DNA of 12,946 nucleotides from an uncultured Bacteroidales bacterium (lineage in GTDB: Bacteria > Bacteroidota > Bacteroidia > Bacteroidales > F082). The DNA lies in the NCBI GenBank assembly GCA_937902805.1, contig CALEMB010000144.1, positions 1 to 12,946 of the forward strand. The letters are read 5' to 3'. Positions 6,788-12,946 of this stretch are shown here, one piece after another. The notes below the pieces were generated by a model. It did not search any database. It saw only the letters and a program-made list of their open reading frames with translations, and was not told where the DNA came from. The stretch's first letter is position 1. The number at the start of each line of letters is the position of its first letter. Both the position numbers and the translations under genes were made by a program.

Positions 6788-6820
6788 GGTTCAAAAGGTA
6801 AAAACCTAATACTAAACCTC

Positions 6821-6876
6821 AGAAAGCATAGATCCCATGCCTCCACACCTCCCTCCGCAGGGATGACATGCTTTCT
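6821..6876. repeat. Palindromic repeat element, copy 2 (opposite orientation)
   Basis: Outer arms AGAAAGCAT (6821-6829) and ATGCTTTCT (6868-6876) are perfect inverted repeats. They enclose a core that on the minus strand runs from TGTCATCCC to GGGATCTA, the same skeleton as copy 1 with ATCCC pairing with GGGAT. It begins 20 bases after the stop of the tricorn gene and could act as its transcription terminator or 3' stabilising stem, though no U-run follows. Confidence 0.75.
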
Positions 6877-6895
6877 GAAGCTTTCAACGCATTTC

Positions 6896-9800
6896 TTACT
6901 TTCCCCAGTAATGGAAATCCTTCACCTCTTTCAGCAGTTCTTGTACGGCGGCTTCAAGTTGTTCATCCTCGCCTTTGGCCATTTTTTCGGGGGTGTTGCG
7001 CACCTTGAAATCAGGTTCCAGCTGGGTGTTTTCCAGCCAGTTGCCTTGCTCGGTACGGTAACCTACCACAGGCAGGCCGAAATACAATGACGGGTCTTGC
7101 AGCGTCTCCCACGTCACACTCGACATAGTTCCAGGCACAGGCATACCGACGATGCTGCCCATTTTCTTGTATTTGTAGACCCAGGGTGTACCGTGCGCGT
7201 TGCTGTAGTTGGCCTCGCCGACAATCATGATGGAAGGCTTGTTGTAGCGTCTCGAAGGCATCACACAAGCCACGCTATCGTTGATGACTTGTTCCAGGTA
7301 TTTCTCACCACTGAACAGGATTTCGATATCCTCATGGAGACGACCGCCGCCGTTGAAGCGCGTGTCGATGACGATACCGTCACAGAGGTTGTATTTGCCG
7401 AGGATTTGGGAGTACACATCGCGGTAGCTGGCATCACCCATGCTACGGATGTGGACATAACCCAAACGGCCTTTGGAAAGTTTCGTCACCGTCTCTTCAT
7501 TATGTTTCACCCAACGGTTGTAAAGCAGTTCATTCATCGCTCCGTGGCTGATAGGCTTCACGGTCTCGTCCCAAGTCTTGCCACCGTCGGAGATGGTCAC
7601 GAGGACGGTCTTTCCGCTCTTGTTATTCAGCAGGGGATAATAATCCATGTCTTTCGTAATCTCCACGCCATCAATCTTTTGAATTACGGCACCCGCTTTC
7701 ACTTGCGAGCTCTTCTTGTCGAAGGGACCGCCTTCCACCACCTCAGCAATCTTCAGGCCGTCACCCTTGTAGTCGAGGTCAAGGAGCACGCCAAATTCAG
7801 CCGTAGCATCGCCTTTACTAGAGGGACGATAGCCTGAACCCGTGTGCGACACATTCAACTCGCCCAAAATCTCGCTCAGCATAATCGAGAAGTCATAGTT
7901 ATTGTTGATATGTGCCAAGAAAGGCTGGTAGGCTTTTTTCATCATTTCAAGATCAACGCCGTGGTGGTCTTTCATGAAGAAGCGCTTCTCGGTTTGCAGG
8001 AAGACATGATTGAACATATATTCGCGTTCAGCGGCGAGGTCGAGTTCCATGGTGGCGTCAAACTTAATCGGGGTCGACTTGCCGCCCTTGTCCACCTTTT
8101 GCAGGTTGCCGCCCGACAACAGGAAAATGTTGTCGCCATTCACTGCGAGGTGAGCGCCACCTTGTCCCATCTTCTTCAATATCTTCATCGATTTCTCACG
8201 CACATCGAGTTCCCAAAGGTCGTAACCTTTTTCAAACGAAGTCATGAAATAGAGCTTCTCGCCGTCCTTTGACAGTGCCATACCGCTCAAATTCGACGAC
8301 ATGGGCGTCAGGCGGATGACGCGGTCCTGCAGGTGTTCCAAATCGACTTCAATCGCCTTGGTCTCTGCAGGTTTCTCATCTTTTGAGGCCCCTGAGCCTG
8401 TCGAAGGGCCGTCCTTTTTGTCGTCTTTCTTGCCCTTCTTGTCATTCTTTTCCTCTTTCTTAGGTTCGTCTTTCTTATCGTCCTTTTTGCCTTTCTCAGT
8501 CTCTTTCAACAAGGCGTATTCTTCCTTGCTGAGACGGAATTTGTCATAGGCTTCTTGGTTCAGGAAAGCGATAAACGCATCCCTTTGGCTGCCCCAAGAC
8601 GCATGGGAACGCATACCGTATCTGTCTGAATTATAAATAATCGCATTACCATCCAACACCCACTGCGGATCGTCGTCGAAGTAGGCACTCTCGGTGATGT
8701 TGTAAATCTTCTTGTCACCATTGGCTGAAACTATCCCGACATCGGAATAAGGATCGCGCATGTGGGTAATCAACGTCACGGCGAACCATTTGCCGTCGGG
8801 CGACCATTCGTAGCCTATGCTGCCGTAATGCTGGGCACCATCGGTAATCTGGCGCACTTCTTTTGAAGCTATATTGTAGACTTTCAGAATATTACGATTT
8901 TCAATAAAAGCAATCTCCTTGCCATCGGGCGAATAGTCGGGATTGCTGCGCTCGATGCCGTCGTTCGGGAACAGCGGTTTCTCGTCAATCAAAGTGGCGT
9001 AGGCGAAGTTGTAGTCCTCCTTGCGCACGATGGTGGCTTGATAGAGGTTCCAATAGCCGTCGCGCTCGGAAGCATAGACCAACGTACGACCGTCCTTCGA
9101 GAACGACGGGCTGCGTTCGGCCTGCGGCGTGTGGGTGATTTGCTTGGTGGTGGCGTATTCATCCACACCCGTCACAAAGACCTCACCACGAGAAACAAAG
9201 GCAATCAACTTGCCGTCGCTGCTCAACGAGAAGTTGCCCGCACCTTTGAAATCCTGCTTCACCAACTGCTCCGGCTCTTGGTCGTTGACAATCTCAATGC
9301 AAACCTTTTGCGGCTCACCACCAATGCGTTGCGTATAAATCTCACCCATGTAGCCATAGCACAACAGGCCGTCGTTACTGACCGAAAGGAAACGGACAGG
9401 ATGCGTTTGGAAATGCGACACCTGCTCCACCTTTTCGAGGTCGTTGGCGGGAGCCTTATAGACATTGAAGCTGCCATTATTACGCTCACTCAGGAACACG
9501 ACATCCTTATAGCCGGGCAGATAGCGAGGGTCGCGGTCTTCACCGACATTGGTGGTCAGCATAGTGTGGGTCTTTTTCTTGGCATTGTAATACACCACAT
9601 CACGGGCCACAGAAGAAGTGTGGTGCTTGCGCCAGCTGTTCTCGCTGCCCTTGCGGTCGTAATAGAGGAACGACTTGCCGTCCTTGTCGAACGACATGCT
9701 GCACACCGGCACAGCCACAACCTGCTCGGGGCGACCACCCTCGGTGCTCACCTTATACAATTCAGTAATCCAACCCGATGCAAACTGCACATTCTCGGCA

Positions 9801-10183
9801 GCTTTCTGGATTTGGGCAGAGAAATAAATCTCTTTCCCATCGGGAGAGAATGCCAATGGCAACTCAGAGGCAGAGTTGGTCGTAATGCGTTGTGGCACAC
9901 CGCCCTCAGCGGAAACCAGATATACATCGAAATTGCCGTTGCGGTCGGTAGCGAAGGCGATTTGCTTGCCGTCGGGCGACCAAATAGGAGCAGTTTCATA
10001 GGAACTGTTGGTGGTCAGCTGCTGGGCTTTACCGCCTTGGGCGTTCACCACATACACATCGCCTTTGTAGCAAAAGGCAATCTTGTCGCCCTTGGGCGAA
10101 ATCACGTTTTCGCGCATCCACAAAGGTTGGGCGGAGAGGGTCAAGCCTGCTGCTAATAGAATGATTAGGAATAGTTTTTTCAT
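6896..10183 (-). CDS. Secreted tricorn-like S41 protease with PDZ domain (1095 aa)
   Basis: A signal peptide (1-18, cleavage LSA|Q) places it in the periplasm or outside. From about 25 to 550 there are PD40/TolB-type beta-propeller repeats with SPDGK cores, then a Lys/Asp/Glu-rich linker (about 561-608), then more propeller strands to about 725. The tricorn C1 region carries VSHTG with S779-H780, matching the Ser-His of tricorn protease. A PDZ domain (about 785-875) and the S41 core (about 890-1095) follow: IDTRFNGGG (939-947), catalytic S994 in NYSNAHG, and E1051 in WLENTQLEP. The tetrad Ser-His-Ser-Glu therefore looks complete. Tricorn proteases trim peptides threaded through the propellers. 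The start lies 21 bases after hepT with no clear promoter between them. The linker holds an in-frame REP-like palindrome. Confidence 0.93.
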   Translation of the reverse strand: MKKLFLIILLAAGLTLSAQPLWMRENVISPKGDKIAFCYKGDVYVVNAQGGKAQQLTTNSSYETAPIWSPDGKQIAFATDRNGNFDVYLVSAEGGVPQRITTNSASELPLAFSPDGKEIYFSAQIQKAAENVQFASGWITELYKVSTEGGRPEQVVAVPVCSMSFDKDGKSFLYYDRKGSENSWRKHHTSSVARDVVYYNAKKKTHTMLTTNVGEDRDPRYLPGYKDVVFLSERNNGSFNVYKAPANDLEKVEQVSHFQTHPVRFLSVSNDGLLCYGYMGEIYTQRIGGEPQKVCIEIVNDQEPEQLVKQDFKGAGNFSLSSDGKLIAFVSRGEVFVTGVDEYATTKQITHTPQAERSPSFSKDGRTLVYASERDGYWNLYQATIVRKEDYNFAYATLIDEKPLFPNDGIERSNPDYSPDGKEIAFIENRNILKVYNIASKEVRQITDGAQHYGSIGYEWSPDGKWFAVTLITHMRDPYSDVGIVSANGDKKIYNITESAYFDDDPQWVLDGNAIIYNSDRYGMRSHASWGSQRDAFIAFLNQEAYDKFRLSKEEYALLKETEKGKKDDKKDEPKKEEKNDKKGKKDDKKDGPSTGSGASKDEKPAETKAIEVDLEHLQDRVIRLTPMSSNLSGMALSKDGEKLYFMTSFEKGYDLWELDVREKSMKILKKMGQGGAHLAVNGDNIFLLSGGNLQKVDKGGKSTPIKFDATMELDLAAEREYMFNHVFLQTEKRFFMKDHHGVDLEMMKKAYQPFLAHINNNYDFSIMLSEILGELNVSHTGSGYRPSSKGDATAEFGVLLDLDYKGDGLKIAEVVEGGPFDKKSSQVKAGAVIQKIDGVEITKDMDYYPLLNNKSGKTVLVTISDGGKTWDETVKPISHGAMNELLYNRWVKHNEETVTKLSKGRLGYVHIRSMGDASYRDVYSQILGKYNLCDGIVIDTRFNGGGRLHEDIEILFSGEKYLEQVINDSVACVMPSRRYNKPSIMIVGEANYSNAHGTPWVYKYKKMGSIVGMPVPGTMSSVTWETLQDPSLYFGLPVVGYRTEQGNWLENTQLEPDFKVRNTPEKMAKGEDEQLEAAVQELLKEVKDFHYWGK
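8387..8410. repeat. REP-like palindrome inside the tricorn coding sequence
   Basis: On the minus strand it contains CCCTTCGACAGGCTCAGGG, closed by GGCCC/GGGCC arms into a 24-base palindromic unit. This motif recurs as a dispersed palindrome in many bacterial genomes. It occupies exactly eight codons (residues 592-599, GPSTGSGA) in the charged linker, where the flanking residues are almost all Lys, Asp and Glu. Confidence 0.75.
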
Positions 10184-10204
10184 AAAGCTTTTGAAACAGT
10201 TATT

Positions 10205-10711
10205 TTACAACTCGTTAATTTCTTTCTCAGTAAGCCCAGTAATCTCGATAATGTCAGAGATTTGAAAGCCTTTTGCCTTCATTTTTCGGGCAGTTTGTAC
10301 AGCATTATTATACAAAGTATTATCTATCTCGGGTAAGATTGTCTCTGCATTATTCCATTCATCCCAATCCACATCAGACAGATAGCTTTCGACTTGGCCT
10401 AATAACACTTTAATGTCTTTCGTGGCGGTCTCCCACAAATCCACATCCGAAACTTGTGCATAACCATGAACCAACACATTACGCATCTTTACAATCTGCC
10501 GCCATGGTAACTCTGGGTGTTGCTCTTTAAAATCCTTTGTAAGCATATTTGCAGCTTCGCCAATGACCTCAATATTCTTCATAACAGAATAATAAACACG
10601 AATGTCTTGGACAAAACCATCAAAAGTAATTCCGTCAAGAATGGTCTCCACATTATGGCCATACTGCTTAATGTCTTCCAATCTACCTTTATCTCTGCTA
10701 TGCTCTCTCAT
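10205..10711 (-). CDS. hepT: HepT-type RNase toxin with C-terminal tail (168 aa)
   Basis: A DUF86/HepT helical-bundle protein of the HEPN superfamily. The active-site motif R-x4-H-x-Y is present as R77 N V L V H82 G Y84. In studied MntA-HepT pairs, HepT is an RNA-cleaving toxin inactivated when MntA adds AMP to the motif tyrosine, here Y84. Residues 1-112 match the usual HepT length. A further segment (about 118-168) ends in RKMKAKGFQISDIIEITGL and TEKEINEL, the helix pair typical of Rpn/PD-(D/E)XK transposase-like proteins, so this is an extended version. It overlaps mntA by 14 bases (translational coupling). It is AT-richer than the tricorn gene 21 bases downstream, which suggests acquisition. 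Confidence 0.9.
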   Translation of the reverse strand: MREHSRDKGRLEDIKQYGHNVETILDGITFDGFVQDIRVYYSVMKNIEVIGEAANMLTKDFKEQHPELPWRQIVKMRNVLVHGYAQVSDVDLWETATKDIKVLLGQVESYLSDVDWDEWNNAETILPEIDNTLYNNAVQTARKMKAKGFQISDIIEITGLTEKEINEL

Positions 10712-11000
10712 AAATCAGTTGTTTGTCATTGTTGACACTTTCAACAGCCCAAGGACGAAGGGTACCTTCTTCGACAAGATCAACTTCCAAACCTAATAAA
10801 TCTTCTAAATCAAGTTGCATCCCTGCTATTTTCAGGAGACCTATAGGCTGTGTACGATCATACTGCACAAGAATATCCATATCACTCCATGGTTTCTCCT
10901 CCCCTCTGGCAAATGAACCAAAAAGCCATGCCTTCAAAACCGGTTGGGTCTTGAAATAATCAGCGATAATCTGAATCATCGACAAAGTAGGCGTACTCAT
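10698..11000 (-). CDS. mntA: MntA-type minimal nucleotidyltransferase antitoxin (100 aa)
   Basis: A minimal nucleotidyltransferase of the pol-beta fold. The signature GSFARGEEKPWSDMDILV begins at G28-S29, with metal-binding D40 and D42, and a third acidic residue D74 in LEVDLV. In characterised pairs this antitoxin AMPylates the HepT tyrosine. Length is typical. The gene precedes and overlaps hepT by 14 bases. It starts at the ATG at 11000, about 15 bases after a predicted transcription start, which resembles the short leader of the other toxin-antitoxin operon in the window. Confidence 0.92.
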   Translation of the reverse strand: MSTPTLSMIQIIADYFKTQPVLKAWLFGSFARGEEKPWSDMDILVQYDRTQPIGLLKIAGMQLDLEDLLGLEVDLVEEGTLRPWAVESVNNDKQLIYERA

Positions 11001-11020
11001 TTCTTTTTGTTTTTATGCCG

Positions 11021-11028
11021 CAAATATA
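11021..11028 (-). promoter_or_regulatory. -7 box of mntA-hepT
   Basis: On the minus strand this reads TATATTTG, an exact TAnnTTTG, 20 bases before the mntA ATG. The -33 position (around 11047-11050) reads TTTC instead of TTTG and lies inside the 3' end of the FAH gene. The operon can therefore start on its own despite the 35-base gap to the upstream gene. Confidence 0.6.
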
Positions 11029-11035
11029 ATCATTT

Positions 11036-11647
11036 TCAATTCACTGGAAACTCAAAATTCAAATCCCCTTCCAAAAAAAGTTCCAGCCTGTCGCCGACAT
11101 GCACCTCCCCCACCCCCTGCGGCGTTCCCGTAAAGATGCAATCGCCTTCGTTCAAGGTAACGAAACGTGAAACGTAGGAAACAATCTTGTCGAAACTGAA
11201 AATCATATCACGACTATGGCCTTGCTGCACCCATTCGCCATTGAGTTTCATGCCAAATGCAATGTCCTCAGGATGCTTCAACGCACTGATTTTCTTAAAA
11301 TTGCCCATTGGAGCAGAAAAATCAAATGCTTTGGCGATTTCCCAAGGATGGCCTTTGGCCTTGCATTCACTTTGTAGGTCACGGGCGGTGAAGTCAATGC
11401 CTACGGTGATGGCATCATAATACTCGGAAGCCGATTTCTCATCAATCGCTTTGCCCGACTTGCAGATGCGCAGCACCAGTTCCGTCTCGTAATGCACCTT
11501 TTGGCTGAAATCGGGATAAGGGAAGGCCTCGCCCGCAGGCAACAAAGCCGTCTCAGGCTTCATGAAAAACATGGGCTTGGTCGGCAAGTCGTTGTCGAGT
11601 TCCTTGACATGCGCCAAATAGTTGCGGCCTATACAGATGATTTTCAT
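11036..11647 (-). CDS. Fumarylacetoacetate hydrolase (FAH) family protein (203 aa)
   Basis: A single-domain FAH-fold hydrolase resembling FAHD1/acylpyruvase and YcgM-type proteins. It starts MKIICIGRNYLAHVKEL; the metal ligands are E54 and E56 (HYETELVLRI) and D85 (GIDFTARDLQ); a GHPWEIAKAFDFSAP segment and the C-terminal FTGTPQGVG loop are typical. Family members cleave C-C bonds in acylpyruvates or decarboxylate oxaloacetate using Mg2+ or Mn2+; the substrate cannot be told from sequence. Length is normal for the short bacterial form. It begins four bases after the stop of the exonuclease gene, so the two are almost certainly cotranscribed. Confidence 0.93.
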   Translation of the reverse strand: MKIICIGRNYLAHVKELDNDLPTKPMFFMKPETALLPAGEAFPYPDFSQKVHYETELVLRICKSGKAIDEKSASEYYDAITVGIDFTARDLQSECKAKGHPWEIAKAFDFSAPMGNFKKISALKHPEDIAFGMKLNGEWVQQGHSRDMIFSFDKIVSYVSRFVTLNEGDCIFTGTPQGVGEVHVGDRLELFLEGDLNFEFPVN

Positions 11648-11651
11648 GGCT

Positions 11652-12470
11652 TTACTTCTTCACTTGTTTACCGCCCATGCGCAACTTGATGGCCGTCACC
11701 ACCTTCTTCGTATAACGCGGGAAGTCGTTGTTCATAATCCATGCGTAATAAGGCGGCTCGATGCGGAATACATCTTCCACCCTCTTGCCTTTGTGTTTGC
11801 CAAACATGAAGATCTCTTTGCCTTCCTCGTCAAAGATGATTTGCCCAGAAAGGTCGGCATTCCTATGGTGCGCCGAGAACTCGGAAAGTTGCTTCATGTC
11901 GTTGGTCGGGCCTTGTGATTTATTTCCTTTACCATCTTCATAATCAACGCCTTGATATTTATCCAACATCGCGCGAAGCACATCGTAAGTGGCTTTGGTG
12001 TCGGCCATAGCACCATGCGCGCCCTCCAACTCAGCGTGACAGAAATAACGGTAGGCACTCTTCAAATTGCGAGGCTCCATCTTCATGTAGATGTTCATCA
12101 CATCGATGAAGTCGCGGTCTTTGAGGTCGAAGTCGTAATCCACACGGAGAAACTCCTCCACCAGCATCGGCAGGTCGAATTTCAGGATGTTATAGCCCGC
12201 CAAATCCGCATTGCCGATGAACAAGGCAATTTCCTTGGCCTTCTCTCGAAAAGTAGGCTTGTCGGCCACCATCTCATTCGTATAGCCATGCACCGAAGTG
12301 GATTCGGCGGAAATGGGCATCTCGGGATTCAGCAGCCACACACGTTGCTCCTCATCGCCGTTCACGTTGATTTTCAGCACGCTCATCTCCACGATGCGGT
12401 CGTGGGAAGTGTTCAGGCCCGTCGTTTCCAAGTCGAAAAAGGCGACAGGGCGTTTCAAATTCAGTTCCAT
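11652..12470 (-). CDS. DEDDh 3'-5' exonuclease, DnaQ-like with ExoX-type C-terminus (272 aa)
   Basis: A cytoplasmic DnaQ-like exonuclease. Exo I is FFDLETTG with D13 and E15; Exo II is AGYNILKFDLPML with D99; Exo III is HGAMADTKAT with H152 and D157, giving a complete DEDDh set. Residues about 215-260 (FMFGKHKGKRVEDV, PYYAWIMNNDFP) match the small C-terminal domain of exodeoxyribonuclease X-like proteins. It probably trims DNA (or RNA) 3' ends in repair; it is annotated elsewhere as exonuclease or PolIII epsilon-like, but the replicative role is not implied. It is the first gene of the minus-strand run. Confidence 0.93.
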   Translation of the reverse strand: MELNLKRPVAFFDLETTGLNTSHDRIVEMSVLKINVNGDEEQRVWLLNPEMPISAESTSVHGYTNEMVADKPTFREKAKEIALFIGNADLAGYNILKFDLPMLVEEFLRVDYDFDLKDRDFIDVMNIYMKMEPRNLKSAYRYFCHAELEGAHGAMADTKATYDVLRAMLDKYQGVDYEDGKGNKSQGPTNDMKQLSEFSAHHRNADLSGQIIFDEEGKEIFMFGKHKGKRVEDVFRIEPPYYAWIMNNDFPRYTKKVVTAIKLRMGGKQVKK

Positions 12471-12513
12471 CGTTATTGAGTCTATCGAAATATGGTGTTA
12501 CGGATTTTGAGTG

Positions 12514-12521
12514 CAAAAATA
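12514..12521 (-). promoter_or_regulatory. -7 box of the exonuclease-FAH operon
   Basis: The minus strand reads TATTTTTG, an exact TAnnTTTG, 44 bases before the exonuclease ATG (leader about 37 bases). The -33 site is weak (ATTG at 12544-12547, 22 bases away). Confidence 0.55.
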
Positions 12522-12554
12522 ATACATAAAATAGAGCAATATCCAATTTTTTCC

Positions 12555-12562
12555 TATTTTTG
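12555..12562 (+). promoter_or_regulatory. -7 box of the DUF3276 gene
   Basis: TATTTTTG is an exact TAnnTTTG, 54 bases before the ATG at 12617. No TTTG lies at the -33 spacing. It faces away from the exonuclease promoter 33 bases to its left, so upstream elements of the two divergent promoters overlap. Confidence 0.55.
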
Positions 12563-12616
12563 CCCCACTTTTCAAACAATAAAGACCAATTAGCAAGTAT
12601 CAAATTATTGAAAGAC

Positions 12617-12946
12617 ATGATGGAAGAAAATGAAATGAAAGAAAAGGACGAGTTGTTCTCAAAGGCAGTGAAAGCAGGTAAGAGGACTTACTTTTTCGAT
12701 GTGAAGTCAACGAAGAACGACGAAAAGTACATCACCATAACCGAAAGCAAGCGCCGTTTTGATGAAGACCAGCAGCGCTTCTTCTATGAGAAACACAAGA
12801 TTTTCCTCTACAAGGAAGACTTTGAGAAGGTTGCCAAAGGTCTCAACGACGCCATCAACTACATCGAGACCGGCGAATATCCTGCCGACTACTACGACCA
12901 GCCCGAGCCGCGCCGCTACGAGCATGCCGAAGGCGAAAACCACAGC
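12617..12946 (+). CDS. PUR-alpha-like DUF3276 protein, partial (110 aa, 3' end missing)
   Basis: The frame is open from the ATG at 12617 to the window end. The protein begins MMEENEMKEKDELFSK; residues about 20-80 form the PUR-alpha-like repeat (AGKRTYFFDVKSTKNDEKYI, ITESKRRF, KHKIFLYKEDFEKVAKGL), followed by an acidic, proline- and tyrosine-containing tail. This small family is widespread in Bacteroidota; the Borrelia PUR-domain protein binds nucleic acid, so DNA or RNA binding is expected here. Two tandem ATGs (12617 and 12620) are both possible starts. The full-length protein is probably only slightly longer than what is seen. Confidence 0.9.
   Translation, partial: MMEENEMKEKDELFSKAVKAGKRTYFFDVKSTKNDEKYITITESKRRFDEDQQRFFYEKHKIFLYKEDFEKVAKGLNDAINYIETGEYPADYYDQPEPRRYEHAEGENHS

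Noticed and set aside
6733..6876. Ordinary intrinsic terminators for the tricorn gene
   Set aside because: Neither hairpin is followed by a U-run on the minus strand, and the shared core marks them as repeat elements; a 3' stabilising role remains possible.
9038..10156. 372-codon plus-strand frame
   Set aside because: Antisense shadow of the tricorn propeller region; the sense frame has clear PD40 repeats and a signal peptide.

Overview
The window is chromosomal DNA of a Bacteroidota member, most likely order Bacteroidales. Three things point there: several upstream regions carry the Bacteroidota promoter signature (TTTG at -33, TAnnTTTG at -7) with no Shine-Dalgarno sequence; signal peptides end in AxAQ-type sites; and the gene content fits (tricorn-type S41 peptidase, PUR-alpha-like DUF3276 protein, lipoprotein with a beta-barrel tail, secreted GH20 with a discoidin domain). 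No rRNA, tRNA, integrase, transposase or CRISPR array was seen.

Layout. 1-260: non-coding, with a 22-bp tandem repeat of small hairpins just upstream of a well-formed promoter. 282-1078 (+): a two-gene operon of a small acidic putative antitoxin overlapping by one base a zeta-toxin-type P-loop kinase. 1079-1528: non-coding, holding a large nested inverted-repeat element. 1529-2737 (+): lipoprotein with a C-terminal outer-membrane barrel. 2738-3029: non-coding, dense in competing hairpins and a 31-bp direct repeat. 3030-5645 (+): secreted GH20-type glycosidase with a discoidin domain. 5649-6677 (-): secreted transglutaminase-like protein, convergent with the GH20 gene. 6678-6895: two palindromic elements with the same core but different outer arms. 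6896-10183 (-): secreted tricorn-like protease with a REP-like palindrome inside its reading frame. 10205-11000 (-): mntA-hepT toxin-antitoxin pair. 11036-11647 (-): FAH-family hydrolase. 11652-12470 (-): DEDDh 3'-5' exonuclease. 12617-12946 (+): start of a DUF3276 gene, cut by the window end.

How the parts fit. The minus-strand run exonuclease, FAH hydrolase, mntA, hepT, tricorn has gaps of 4, 35, -14 and 21 bases, so read-through is possible, but mntA has its own -7 box and looks like an insertion into an older gene order. The secreted glycosidase, tricorn protease and transglutaminase-like protein suggest breakdown or processing of glycans and peptides in the periplasm or at the surface. 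The window is accessory-rich, with two different toxin-antitoxin modules. No wholly new multi-gene system is evident. The most unusual material is non-coding: four separate families of small palindromic elements, some with compensating base changes between copies, and one of them used in frame as protein-coding sequence.
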